From positions 1-8,975 of the forward strand of contig CANPXA010000060.1 of assembly GCA_947585525.1 (NCBI GenBank): 8,975 nt of DNA, in the 5' to 3' direction. Within the stretch, counting starts at the first letter, position 1. Each line of letters begins with the position of its first letter. The translations under genes were made by a program, and so were the position numbers. Positions 1-7,051 of the stretch are shown here, piece after piece. This DNA comes from an uncultured Akkermansia sp. GTDB lineage: Bacteria > Verrucomicrobiota > Verrucomicrobiia > Verrucomicrobiales > Akkermansiaceae. The notes beneath the pieces were generated by a model, which was not told where the DNA came from, did not search any database, and saw only the letters and a program-made list of their open reading frames with translations.

Positions 1-324
1 ACCTTCTTTATAGGTGTCATCGCATCCAAAGAAATCCTCAAATACACCAAGCACGACCCCTCGCTCATCATCATCGACGAAGTCGTGGGACAGTTGGTCA
101 CCCTCGCCTTTGTCGGCCCCTGCCTGGTTGAAAACCTGTATGCCTGGTGGGCGTACATCGCCGGGTTCTTCCTGTTCCGGCTCTTCGACATCGTTAAACC
201 CCAACCCGCCAAGTGGGCTGATCAAAAGCTGCTCAACGCATGGGGAGTGATGCTCGATGACGTTTTTGCCGGGATCTACGCCGGTCTCTGCCTCCTCATC
301 ACCAACTTCTATCTCGTCTCATGA
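1..324 (+). CDS. pgpA: PgpA-family lipid phosphatase, C-terminal part (5' end outside window)
   Basis: The open frame enters from the left edge and stops at the TGA at 322-324. The visible ~107 residues carry the PgpA signatures: an acidic DEVVGQ motif near the start, a membrane stretch ending in FRLFDIVKP, and GVMLDDVFAG before a last hydrophobic helix. PgpA enzymes remove the phosphate from phosphatidylglycerophosphate at the inner membrane. Homologues in some bacteria act on phosphatidylinositol phosphate instead. The stop overlaps the next start by 4 nt (ATGA), so the two genes are probably translationally coupled. Because that neighbour resembles a polyprenyl-phosphate phosphoribosyltransferase, whose product needs a phosphatase, this protein might dephosphorylate a lipid-linked phosphosugar; that is inference. 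The family call is firm; the substrate is open. Confidence 0.9.
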   Translation, partial: TFFIGVIASKEILKYTKHDPSLIIIDEVVGQLVTLAFVGPCLVENLYAWWAYIAGFFLFRLFDIVKPQPAKWADQKLLNAWGVMLDDVFAGIYAGLCLLITNFYLVS

Positions 325-1187
325 AAGCTTGGCTGAAACTCATTCGCATCAAGCAGTGGGTCAAGAACGCCTTTGTCCTTGCTCCTCTGCTCTTCTCCTT
401 TCAATTTACGGACATCCCCTCCGTTCTGTCGGCTCTTTACGCCTTCCTCGCATTCAGCCTTGTTGCTAGCGCGCACTACATCGTTAACGATATTCAGGAT
501 CGCGAAAAGGATGCCCTGCATCCTCAAAAGAAATATCGCCCGATAGCCAGCGGAGTCATCTCGGTGAAAAAAGGTCTTGTGGCAGCCCTCTTTCTTTTGT
601 ACGGGGGGGGGGTATTCATCTGGCTGTTGGGGGATATCAAGGTAGCGGGAGTCATCGGGCTTTATCTGCTCATCAACGTCCTCTATTCCGGGAAGCTGAA
701 GAATATCGTCCTGTTGGATGTTTTCGTTATCGCCATAGGATTTGTGCTGCGGGTGTATGCCGGCGCCTATGCCATTCATGAACCGGTATCGAGCTTTATC
801 TTCATGACGACGCTGTTTTTATCACTCTTCTTAGGATTTGCGAAGCGCAAGGGGGAACTGCTGCGGCATGGGACGGCATCGCGTACCGTGCTCAAAAAGT
901 ACGGGAAAGAAATGCTCAATGCCTATCTGGCAGTCACGATGGCTCTCACCATCATGTCCTACGCCCTCTGGACCATGGAGACCAATACGAAGGCTAATTT
1001 GGGCACGCACCGCATGATCTACAGCATCGTGTTTGTGGTGTTTGGGATGTTTTGGTACGTGTATATTCTGGACAAGTATAACGGTTCGGAGGACCCGACC
1101 GAAAACTTGTACAAGGATAAGGCTCTGTTGTTGGTATGCTGCGCCTTTGTCGGCTATATGCTTTTCTTGTTCTTCAACATTGCATAA
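321..1187 (+). CDS. UbiA-family transferase resembling decaprenyl-phosphate phosphoribosyltransferase
   Basis: A 288-residue polytopic membrane protein. An NDxxDxxxD metal/diphosphate-binding motif lies at residues 56-64 (N56, D57, D60, D64). A second conserved loop, YSGKLKNIVLLDV followed by GFVLRVYAG, spans about 122-148. This pattern matches the branch that transfers phosphoribose from PRPP to a polyprenyl phosphate (mycobacterial Rv3806c type) better than quinone or heme prenyltransferases. The product would be a cytoplasmic-face polyprenyl phosphoribose, a precursor for arabinose or ribose donors. The ATG at 321 overlaps the upstream stop, and no Shine-Dalgarno is visible. Codons 95-97 (GGG) and the first base of V98 form a run of ten G. 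Losing one G gives a stop at 643-645; gaining one gives a stop at 779-781. No DprE1/DprE2-type epimerase is visible in the window, so the final sugar is unknown. Confidence 0.82.
   Translation: MKAWLKLIRIKQWVKNAFVLAPLLFSFQFTDIPSVLSALYAFLAFSLVASAHYIVNDIQDREKDALHPQKKYRPIASGVISVKKGLVAALFLLYGGGVFIWLLGDIKVAGVIGLYLLINVLYSGKLKNIVLLDVFVIAIGFVLRVYAGAYAIHEPVSSFIFMTTLFLSLFLGFAKRKGELLRHGTASRTVLKKYGKEMLNAYLAVTMALTIMSYALWTMETNTKANLGTHRMIYSIVFVVFGMFWYVYILDKYNGSEDPTENLYKDKALLLVCCAFVGYMLFLFFNIA
600..615 (+). repeat. Poly-G tract 1 (TAC-G10-TAT), candidate phase-variation switch
   Basis: Ten G at 603-612 flanked by TAC and TAT, inside the UbiA-like gene at residues Y94-V98. The frame reads TAC GGG GGG GGG GTA. 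The same 16 bases recur at 2041-2056 and 4495-4510 in other frames. With nine G, translation would stop at TAG 643-645, after about a third of the protein. With eleven G, it would stop at TGA 779-781. Runs of this length are known slippage sites in contingency genes of other bacteria. The present length keeps the gene in frame. Confidence 0.85.
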
Positions 1188-1196
1188 ACAAAATCC

Positions 1197-1577
1197 ATGA
1201 AAAACATCCTACTCATTTTATCCAGTGTGGCATTGAATGCCCTGGCTCAACTGTTCATTCGGCAGGGGATGCTTAAAATCGGCTCCGTTTCCCTGAAGAT
1301 CGAACAGCTTTGGAATATGTGCATCAGCTTCTTCTCCAACCTCTACCTCTGGGGCGGAATGCTGTGCTATGCCGTATCCCTTGTATTGTGGATGGTGGTT
1401 CTTTCCAAGGTCAACGTATCGCTGGCTTATCCCTTTTCCTGCGTCGGGTTCATCATCACCGCTGTTCTGGCCTATTTTTTCCTCAACGAGCCATTGACTC
1501 TTCAGAAATGCATCGGGATAGCGATCATTTGCATAGGAGTTGTCATTCTAACCTACAGTAAAGATTTTATATCATGA
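1197..1577 (+). CDS. Small four-helix transporter, ArnE/ArnF-like (DMT/SMR superfamily)
   Basis: A 126-residue protein with four predicted membrane helices at about 3-22, 45-68, 72-95 and 101-121. The third helix region reads NVSLAYPFSCVG and is followed by LNEPLTLQKCIGI, the pattern of ArnE/F-type lipid-sugar flippase subunits. The acidic residue that drug-exporting SMR proteins need in helix 1 (E14 in EmrE) is absent: position 14 is Asn. A multidrug pump is therefore unlikely. It starts 9 nt after the UbiA-like gene and overlaps the next gene by 4 nt. A reasonable inference is that it flips, or helps flip, the polyprenyl-linked sugar made by its neighbour. ArnE and ArnF work as a pair and only one such gene is seen here, so it may act as a homodimer or have a partner elsewhere. 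Confidence 0.8.
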   Translation: MKNILLILSSVALNALAQLFIRQGMLKIGSVSLKIEQLWNMCISFFSNLYLWGGMLCYAVSLVLWMVVLSKVNVSLAYPFSCVGFIITAVLAYFFLNEPLTLQKCIGIAIICIGVVILTYSKDFIS

Positions 1578-2746
1578 AAGAAACAGATACTACAATCACC
1601 GAGGGAGAATCAAATCATGCAATCGCATCCGTAGGGAGAGAGCGTGCGCACTACATCGATCTGGTACGAGGCATCTGTGCCTTGAGCATCGTGTTTATTC
1701 ACACATGTTTTCATTCGGGTGGGTCGTACGTTCCTATGCCGATGCGATCTATTTCACTGCTGTTGGATGTGCCTGCATTTTTCTTCATCGCAGGCATGAC
1801 CAGGGCGTACATTCAGAAAGACACCATTTTGAGCCAACTCTTCAAGCTTTCAATGATATTTGTACTATTGGGGCTCCTGTGCAACCTCATTGATGGGGAA
1901 GTTACGTGGGCATCGATTTTCCGACCGATGTTTCTCATGGGCATCAACGTTTCCCCCCTGTTTAAGAGCGTGTCGGGCTCCTACTGGTTCGTACCGGTCT
2001 ATGCCTGCACCATCATCCTAGGCGGGATAATCATCAAATATACGGGGGGGGGGTATATTGCGGCGATTGTTTCCCTTATTATCTTTGCCTACGTGCTCGC
2101 TTTTGGAGGATTATTGGACTTTGCAGGGCTCAACTTCCTTGGTTGCAGTTTGCAGAAATTGCTCTTTCCTGTGGCGAGTTACCTGTTTGGCTATTGGTGC
2201 CAGCAGTACATCATCCCGGCGGATATTCACAAACGCAGAGAATTTGCTTTTCTTCTGGCATTCGTTGCTTTCATTGTTTTTCGCCTCTGTTATCTGTTTG
2301 AGGGTAGTAGTGTCTATAACCTGCAAATTAATAAATTCCCCGTCAAACTTCCGTACATAGCCGCCTCCTGCCTTTCCATGTCTGCCATTATTTTCTTCGA
2401 CAATAACTCTTTGCGCAACCGATTCTTTGAACACATCGGTCGTAACGCTATTTTCTACTACGCCGGGCAGGGAGTTTCTTCTTCCTGTATCTTTTTCATC
2501 TCCCCATATATCCACCTGGAGTGGGGAATCAAACTGCCCATCATGTTCGCTATCAACCTGGCGCTTGCCATCATCTTCTCGGAAGCCCTGCGGCTGCTGG
2601 ACACGGTAATCATCGCCGTTATCCGAGCGGATAAAAAGGCGCTGTTCCACCGGCTGCTGCTCCGCTGTCGACTTTTAAAAGCTGAAGAACAAGATGGGAA
2701 AAAGCTGATGACATCCTCGAACTCTCAACATTCTCCGATGAACTGA
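1574..2746 (+). CDS. Acyltransferase-3 (OafA-type) integral membrane O-acyltransferase
   Basis: A 390-residue protein with a hydrophilic N-terminus of about 25 residues followed by roughly ten membrane helices. The family hallmark is near the start: YIDLVRGICALSIVFIHT, giving the R-x10-H pattern (R32, H43) used by membrane O-acyltransferases, then LLDVPAFFFIAGM. Members move acetyl or other acyl groups onto extracytoplasmic sugars such as O-antigen or peptidoglycan. The ATG at 1574 overlaps the previous TGA. No SGNH domain is fused at the C-terminus, which is a short polar tail. Residues T157-G160 lie on a ten-G run. Minus one G leads to a stop at 2358-2360 and plus one to a stop at 2299-2301, both before the second half of the membrane domain is made. 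The acyl group and acceptor cannot be read from sequence. Confidence 0.86.
   Translation: MKETDTTITEGESNHAIASVGRERAHYIDLVRGICALSIVFIHTCFHSGGSYVPMPMRSISLLLDVPAFFFIAGMTRAYIQKDTILSQLFKLSMIFVLLGLLCNLIDGEVTWASIFRPMFLMGINVSPLFKSVSGSYWFVPVYACTIILGGIIIKYTGGGYIAAIVSLIIFAYVLAFGGLLDFAGLNFLGCSLQKLLFPVASYLFGYWCQQYIIPADIHKRREFAFLLAFVAFIVFRLCYLFEGSSVYNLQINKFPVKLPYIAASCLSMSAIIFFDNNSLRNRFFEHIGRNAIFYYAGQGVSSSCIFFISPYIHLEWGIKLPIMFAINLALAIIFSEALRLLDTVIIAVIRADKKALFHRLLLRCRLLKAEEQDGKKLMTSSNSQHSPMN
2041..2056 (+). repeat. Poly-G tract 2 (TAC-G10-TAT), candidate phase-variation switch
   Basis: Ten G at 2044-2053 inside the acyltransferase-3 gene. Here the frame splits the run as ACG GGG GGG GGG TAT, so the run contributes to T157 and G158-G160. 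The 16 bases are identical to the tracts at 600-615 and 4495-4510 although the reading frame differs. One G fewer leads to TAG 2358-2360; one more leads to TGA 2299-2301. The immediate flanks ATATAC and TATAT are nearly inverted copies of each other. Confidence 0.85.
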
Positions 2747-2775
2747 AAAATTTAACCCTATAGTAGGACAGAGCC

Positions 2776-3111
2776 ATGAGAACTAAGCAAAATCTTTCAG
2801 ACAATTCCATGATTGACTTGTACAAGTTACTCCGTCCCCATCACGTTTCTTTCTCTCTCTTTGTCATCCTTGATTACATCGAGAAGAACCGCGGATGTAC
2901 CATCTCCGACATAGCCGATGCCATGGACATATCCCGCACGCCGATCCATAACCACCTCACCACTCTACGGCGTCTCTCTCTTATCGAGACGTACACAGCG
3001 GAAGATTTAACCGATTTTCGGCGCGTCCGCGTCTTTCCTACATTGAAAGGTTTTTTGCTTGTCCAGAATGCTCATAAAATTCTTGAAAAAATTAACACCG
3101 TGGTAGGCTAG
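2776..3111 (+). CDS. Small winged-helix DNA-binding regulator (MarR/ArsR-like fold)
   Basis: A 111-residue protein. Residues about 42-65 form a helix-turn-helix: CTISDIADAMDISRTPIHNH, with the recognition helix at about 53-65. A strand-turn-strand wing follows (LIETYTAEDLTDFRRVRVFPT, about 69-89) and then a C-terminal helix suited to dimerisation. An AGGA at 2765-2768 lies 7 nt before the ATG, one of the few recognisable ribosome binding sites here. The gene sits 29 nt after the acyltransferase-3 gene and 41 nt before the AlgX-like gene, on the same strand, so it is probably co-transcribed. It could control this envelope cluster, for instance as a local repressor. No operator with obvious dyad symmetry was found in the short flanking gaps. 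The precise family is uncertain because small winged-helix proteins converge. Confidence 0.75.
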   Translation: MRTKQNLSDNSMIDLYKLLRPHHVSFSLFVILDYIEKNRGCTISDIADAMDISRTPIHNHLTTLRRLSLIETYTAEDLTDFRRVRVFPTLKGFLLVQNAHKILEKINTVVG

Positions 3112-3152
3112 ACTTTCAATCGATCTATAAAACACTTTCCCTATCCCTCAAT

Positions 3153-5480
3153 ATGAAAAAAATTCCAATAACAATGGTAGGAGGCCTCGTCATAAGCATG
3201 ATGCTGTGCGTCCTGTTTCCAAGCGCCTTTTTGAAAGACGATGCCCTGTGGACGTTTCAAGGTAATGTTGGTCGAGTGGACGTTGCCTTTGCGGGGGATA
3301 TCCAAAACGGGTGTTTGGAAGTTCGTGGTGATAACGTCCGAGCGGATGAGCCCAAATGGTTGTTGGATAACCGCCACAACCAGGGAGCCATGGTTTCGTT
3401 TCCTATTTCCTACCTGAAAAAGACATACAAAATAACACTGAAGCCCCTAGGGAATGCCAAGGATATTTCACTGGAAATGAATTTTCGCGGGCCTGATTTA
3501 CGGATTCGTAACCAGAGGAAGCCTGCCTACGTTTGTTTCGAGAATATACAAGTTAATGGGAAAACTGTTGCTGAGGAGCAAACGGTCTGGCATGACAAAC
3601 CGTTCAGGTATCACGCAAAGAACATGCTTGCCAATTCAACACTTGCATTGAGCTTCGAAATCCGAAAGCCTCTCTCTTTTGTGGACATCAGGTGGGACAG
3701 GGTCATAGGATTATTTATGATTTGTTCACTGCTTGTCCTTTATTTTGGTCTCTTTAGAAAGGTTGTCGATAGAGTTAACACGAAGGCTCGTAATGTCTCA
3801 AAAGAAAGAATTGCTCTGCTGTCAGGACTCATAACAATAGTGTTAATGTATCTCTGTGTAGTTTTTTACTATAAGGTGTACATTGAAGTTACATTCACGT
3901 CCGAGTCGGATAAGGAAATTGAATATCAAGTATATTATACGACAGAGCCCGGACAACGGTTCAGCGAGTTACAATCTGTAAAGAGGAGATCATCAAGAGG
4001 GAAACATTTAGAACGTATCACTTTGCCGATTGATAAAATCGCACGATTCCGATTTGATTTTGGAGTTCGCCCAGGTCTAGCTAGTGTGTCGAATATGGCG
4101 TTAGGAGGGGAAAATGTTCAATCCTTAAATTTTGATGATTTCAGTTTTCATAACATTGATTCGAAAAGGCTCGAAAAGAATAAATTAACAATTGTTTCTA
4201 AGCAAAACGACCCACTGATTATATATCAAAAACCACTTGAGATAGTTCCGAAACAATCGGTGGATTGGTGGATGTTTTTTCTGTTATTGTGTGCTTTCGG
4301 AGGAAGTTCATATCTAATCCTCTCTTATTTGAGAAATTTGAAAAATTCTGGAGCTTCCGGTCATCGTTCATGGTTTGATGTTGTGTTCGTGTGCCTTCTG
4401 GGAGTTCTTTTATGTGTGCCGATGATGCATTTGTCGGAAGCAGTGAAATCCTCATGGGAAAACCGAAGATTAGCGGTCAAACCTCATTTGTTTATACGGG
4501 GGGGGGGTATTGATAATGATTACGGGAAGAAATTCGATGCGTGGTTTAACGACCGTTTCTTTGGTCGAGATGCTATGTTATCTTTCTATAGCTGGCTGAC
4601 GCTTCGAATAGCACCTGGAAGGGGAAATAAAGACGTTTTGGTCGGGAAGGAAGGTTGGCTTTTTCTTAATAGGAAGATAGGTCCCTTAGGTTATGCAAAT
4701 GCGGTTACATATTCTGATTCAGAATTAAAACATGGTTTCGATTATATAGAAAAATTCTACCGCTGGTGCCAAAAGAACAATAAAAAATTTTATTACGTAA
4801 TAGTGCCTGATAAAAACAAAATATATGGCGAATATTATCGGACTATTAACAAAATTAACGATGATTCGAAAGGATACGCTGGACAATTTATTTCGTATAT
4901 TAAACAGCGCTCAGATGCGCCTGTCTTTTATTTGCGAGATTGTCTGCTCAGAGAAAAATCACAAGGTCTATTGTATTATAAACGCGATACACATTGGAGT
5001 AAATTGGGTGCCTATTTTGGGTATTTATTTTTGGCAGAGCAGTTTAAAAAAGATATGGATATTGACTTTTTAACGATCTCAAATTGGAAAAGAGTAAAAG
5101 AAGTTCCAGCCGATTTATCGGATTTATATCATCAGGCTCACGTTAATGATGCTTGGTACTTGGCTCCTGTGATACCCAAGGCTTACAAATCCGTCATTTT
5201 GCCCAAATATGGGATTGGAAACGGATACGTCCGATGTGAAAATAAGAATGGGAAATATCGGGTTTTCGTCTTAAGAGATTCAATGTTTAATAACTTCCTG
5301 CCTTATTTTGCACCGAATTTTGCGGTGGTTGAATGCCACTGGAAGCAGGAGGTTACATCTGATGATTTAAATCATATAAGGAAAGATTTCGACATCGTCT
5401 TGATAGAAAACGGAGAAAGACTGACTCCTGATGTTATGAGCCGTTGCTTCCCAAGTAATGAGAATTTGGAAGAAAAGTAA
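3153..5480 (+). CDS. AlgX/AlgJ-like SGNH acyltransferase with N-terminal membrane and beta-rich extension
   Basis: A 775-residue protein. A membrane anchor at about 4-25 leads into a beta-rich region (30-175), two helices at about 183-203 and 218-240, a second beta-rich region (243-365), two more helices at about 371-393 and 406-424, then the catalytic domain (about 440-765). That domain has FDAWFNDRFFGRD, VGKEGWLFL and VPDKNKIYGE, typical of AlgX/AlgJ. The catalytic Asp-His pair is in RDTHWS (D612, H614) and the likely nucleophile is S710 in VLRDSMF. The usual Gly before DS is Arg here. The family attaches acetyl or similar groups to exported polysaccharides, using acyl handed over by an MBOAT, which is the next gene. 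Length is well above AlgX or AlgJ. Base composition is AT-rich (17 GC of 60 at 4801-4860), unlike its neighbours. A ten-G run at codons 449-452 sits just before the catalytic domain. The start ATG lacks a Shine-Dalgarno. Confidence 0.84.
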   Translation: MKKIPITMVGGLVISMMLCVLFPSAFLKDDALWTFQGNVGRVDVAFAGDIQNGCLEVRGDNVRADEPKWLLDNRHNQGAMVSFPISYLKKTYKITLKPLGNAKDISLEMNFRGPDLRIRNQRKPAYVCFENIQVNGKTVAEEQTVWHDKPFRYHAKNMLANSTLALSFEIRKPLSFVDIRWDRVIGLFMICSLLVLYFGLFRKVVDRVNTKARNVSKERIALLSGLITIVLMYLCVVFYYKVYIEVTFTSESDKEIEYQVYYTTEPGQRFSELQSVKRRSSRGKHLERITLPIDKIARFRFDFGVRPGLASVSNMALGGENVQSLNFDDFSFHNIDSKRLEKNKLTIVSKQNDPLIIYQKPLEIVPKQSVDWWMFFLLLCAFGGSSYLILSYLRNLKNSGASGHRSWFDVVFVCLLGVLLCVPMMHLSEAVKSSWENRRLAVKPHLFIRGGGIDNDYGKKFDAWFNDRFFGRDAMLSFYSWLTLRIAPGRGNKDVLVGKEGWLFLNRKIGPLGYANAVTYSDSELKHGFDYIEKFYRWCQKNNKKFYYVIVPDKNKIYGEYYRTINKINDDSKGYAGQFISYIKQRSDAPVFYLRDCLLREKSQGLLYYKRDTHWSKLGAYFGYLFLAEQFKKDMDIDFLTISNWKRVKEVPADLSDLYHQAHVNDAWYLAPVIPKAYKSVILPKYGIGNGYVRCENKNGKYRVFVLRDSMFNNFLPYFAPNFAVVECHWKQEVTSDDLNHIRKDFDIVLIENGERLTPDVMSRCFPSNENLEEK
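4495..4510 (+). repeat. Poly-G tract 3 (TAC-G10-TAT), candidate phase-variation switch
   Basis: Ten G at 4498-4507 in the AlgX-like gene, read CGG GGG GGG GGT ATT (R449, G450-G452, I453). This is the third frame used by the same 16 bases (the others are at 600-615 and 2041-2056). It falls at the boundary between the last membrane segment and the SGNH domain. Nine G would stop at TGA 4597-4599 and eleven G at TGA 4511-4513, directly after the tract. Either way the membrane part would be made without the catalytic domain. Confidence 0.85.
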
Positions 5481-5510
5481 AAAAATTATTACTGCAAAAG
5501 AATCTTTAGA

Positions 5511-5515
5511 AAGGA
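5511..5515 (+). promoter_or_regulatory. Ribosome binding site of the MBOAT gene
   Basis: AAGGA, preceded by GA, lies 6 nt upstream of the ATG at 5522. Most other genes in the window have A-rich leaders without such a motif, so this site supports the chosen MBOAT start and suggests its translation starts independently of the AlgX-like gene, which ends at 5480. Confidence 0.6.
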
Positions 5516-5521
5516 ATAAAA

Positions 5522-7051
5522 ATGTTATTCTCATCAACAACATTCCTGTTTTTGTTCCTGCCAATCGTGTGCGCCTTGTACCTTTTGGTAAGGAAGGAGC
5601 TGAAGGATTATGTCCTGTTGCTGGCGAGCATCTTCTTCTACGCCTGGGGCGAACCTCGGTATGTGGCGGTGATGCTGCTCACCATCATCATTAACTATGT
5701 TGGGGCTCTCTGGGTGGCGAATCTCAATCACAAGAAAAAGGTTTGGGGCTTCACCTTGCTCCTGGGCGAGCACACAAAGTTGAACTGCTCGTGTTCGGCT
5801 GCCAAATTGGCTCTTCTGCTCACCATCTTGGGTGATTTGAGCTTCCTGTTCTACTTCAAGTACTTCAACTTCTTTGTCGAAAACATCAACGCGCTTTTCG
5901 ACGGGCATATCGACTTCATCAAGGTCATCATGCCCATCGGCATCTCCTTTTATACCTTCCAGGCCATTAGCTACGTCGTGGACGTCTATCGCGAGGAAGT
6001 CGAACCGCAGAAAAACATTTACAAGCTCGCGCTCTACATCACCCTCTTCCCGCAGTTGGTGGCAGGACCTATCGTCAAGTACCACGACGTAGCCGACCAA
6101 ATCGAGAATCGTACCGTGGACTTCGAGAAGGTCGTCTACGGAGTGAAACGTTTCATTGTGGGACTCGCCAAGAAAGTCCTCATCGCCAACACGTTGGGAG
6201 CTGTGGCTGACAAAGTATTCACCCAACCGATCGACCAACTGGACTGCATGACCACCTGGCTGGGAGCAATCTGCTACACCTTCCAGATATACTACGACTT
6301 CAGTGGCTACTCCGACATGGCCATCGGTCTCGGCTCCATCTTCGGATTCAAATTCCTGGAAAACTTTAATTACCCCTACATCTCGCGCAGTATCACCGAA
6401 TACTGGAGACGTTGGCATATATCGCTAGGGAGCTGGTTCCGCGACTATATGTTCATGCCGATCATGTTCCTGCCGCTTGCTCGCAATACGGCTATTTCGC
6501 GAAGCTATCGTTGGGTGATGAAAAAGGTAGGAAGTAAAGTAGCTAACGCCATCATGACCTTCATTGCGCTCCTCATTGTCTGGTTCTCGACCGGATTCTG
6601 GCACGGAGCTGGGTGGACCTTCATCGTGTGGGGGCTTTATAACGGCTTCTTCATCTTCATCGAGACCCTGACCGGATGGAACCGCGATCGGAAGAGCATC
6701 GGAGGCAAAGCGCTGCAGCATTTTTATGCCATGCTCGTGATCATGCTGGGACTCGTCATCTTCCGGTCGGACACCATGAATTACGCCTGGCATTACCTTT
6801 TGACCATGTTCGGCGTGGAGAGAGGAGAAACCATGTACCACCTCATCTACTACGTGGACCGTATCGAAATCATCGCCCTCACCGTAGGCATCGTTTGTTC
6901 GGCACCGCTGTGCCGCAAGATGCTGGAGGTAGAGGGGAGGAGCCAACTGCGGATAGCGGCGGTGAACCTCTGGCTGCTGGCTCTCTTCATCTTGTCGGCG
7001 GCCTCCATCGCAGCATCCACCTACAATCCCTTCATCTACTTCAGATTCTGA
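5522..7051 (+). CDS. MBOAT-family membrane O-acyltransferase (AlgI/DltB/PatA-like)
   Basis: A 509-residue polytopic protein of the usual AlgI length. Family marks in order: FSSTTFLFLFLPIV at the N-terminus, FFYAWGEPRY (38-47), PQLVAGPIV (177-185), YYDFSGYSDMAIG (257-269), YWRRWHISLGSWFRDYMF (294-311) and FSTGFWHGAGWTF (355-367) with the catalytic-type H361. The C-terminus is YNPFIYFRF. AlgI/DltB-type MBOATs carry an acyl group from a cytoplasmic donor to an extracytoplasmic acceptor with an SGNH partner, here the gene just upstream. The carrier protein and ligase downstream suggest a DltB-like mode with acyl-carrier donor. Residues about 73-95, including two Cys in NCSCS, look like an extra segment compared with my memory of AlgI. 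The 3' end and following leader are duplicated at 7719-7809. GC is higher (33 of 60 at 6061-6120) than in the preceding gene. Confidence 0.92.
   Translation: MLFSSTTFLFLFLPIVCALYLLVRKELKDYVLLLASIFFYAWGEPRYVAVMLLTIIINYVGALWVANLNHKKKVWGFTLLLGEHTKLNCSCSAAKLALLLTILGDLSFLFYFKYFNFFVENINALFDGHIDFIKVIMPIGISFYTFQAISYVVDVYREEVEPQKNIYKLALYITLFPQLVAGPIVKYHDVADQIENRTVDFEKVVYGVKRFIVGLAKKVLIANTLGAVADKVFTQPIDQLDCMTTWLGAICYTFQIYYDFSGYSDMAIGLGSIFGFKFLENFNYPYISRSITEYWRRWHISLGSWFRDYMFMPIMFLPLARNTAISRSYRWVMKKVGSKVANAIMTFIALLIVWFSTGFWHGAGWTFIVWGLYNGFFIFIETLTGWNRDRKSIGGKALQHFYAMLVIMLGLVIFRSDTMNYAWHYLLTMFGVERGETMYHLIYYVDRIEIIALTVGIVCSAPLCRKMLEVEGRSQLRIAAVNLWLLALFILSAASIAASTYNPFIYFRF

Noticed and set aside
1953..1958. 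Run of six C in the acyltransferase-3 gene as another slippage tract
   Set aside because: Too short compared with the ten-G tracts and without the TAC/TAT flanks.
2759..2764. TATAGT as a possible -10 promoter element before the winged-helix gene
   Set aside because: No acceptable -35 box at a 16-18 nt spacing and no other promoter support; the gap is only 29 nt between co-directional genes.
5534..6418. Long minus-strand open frame (294 codons) opposite the MBOAT gene
   Set aside because: It is antisense to a clear MBOAT with all family motifs, and its translation is polar, Asp/Val/Glu-rich low-information sequence typical of a shadow frame.
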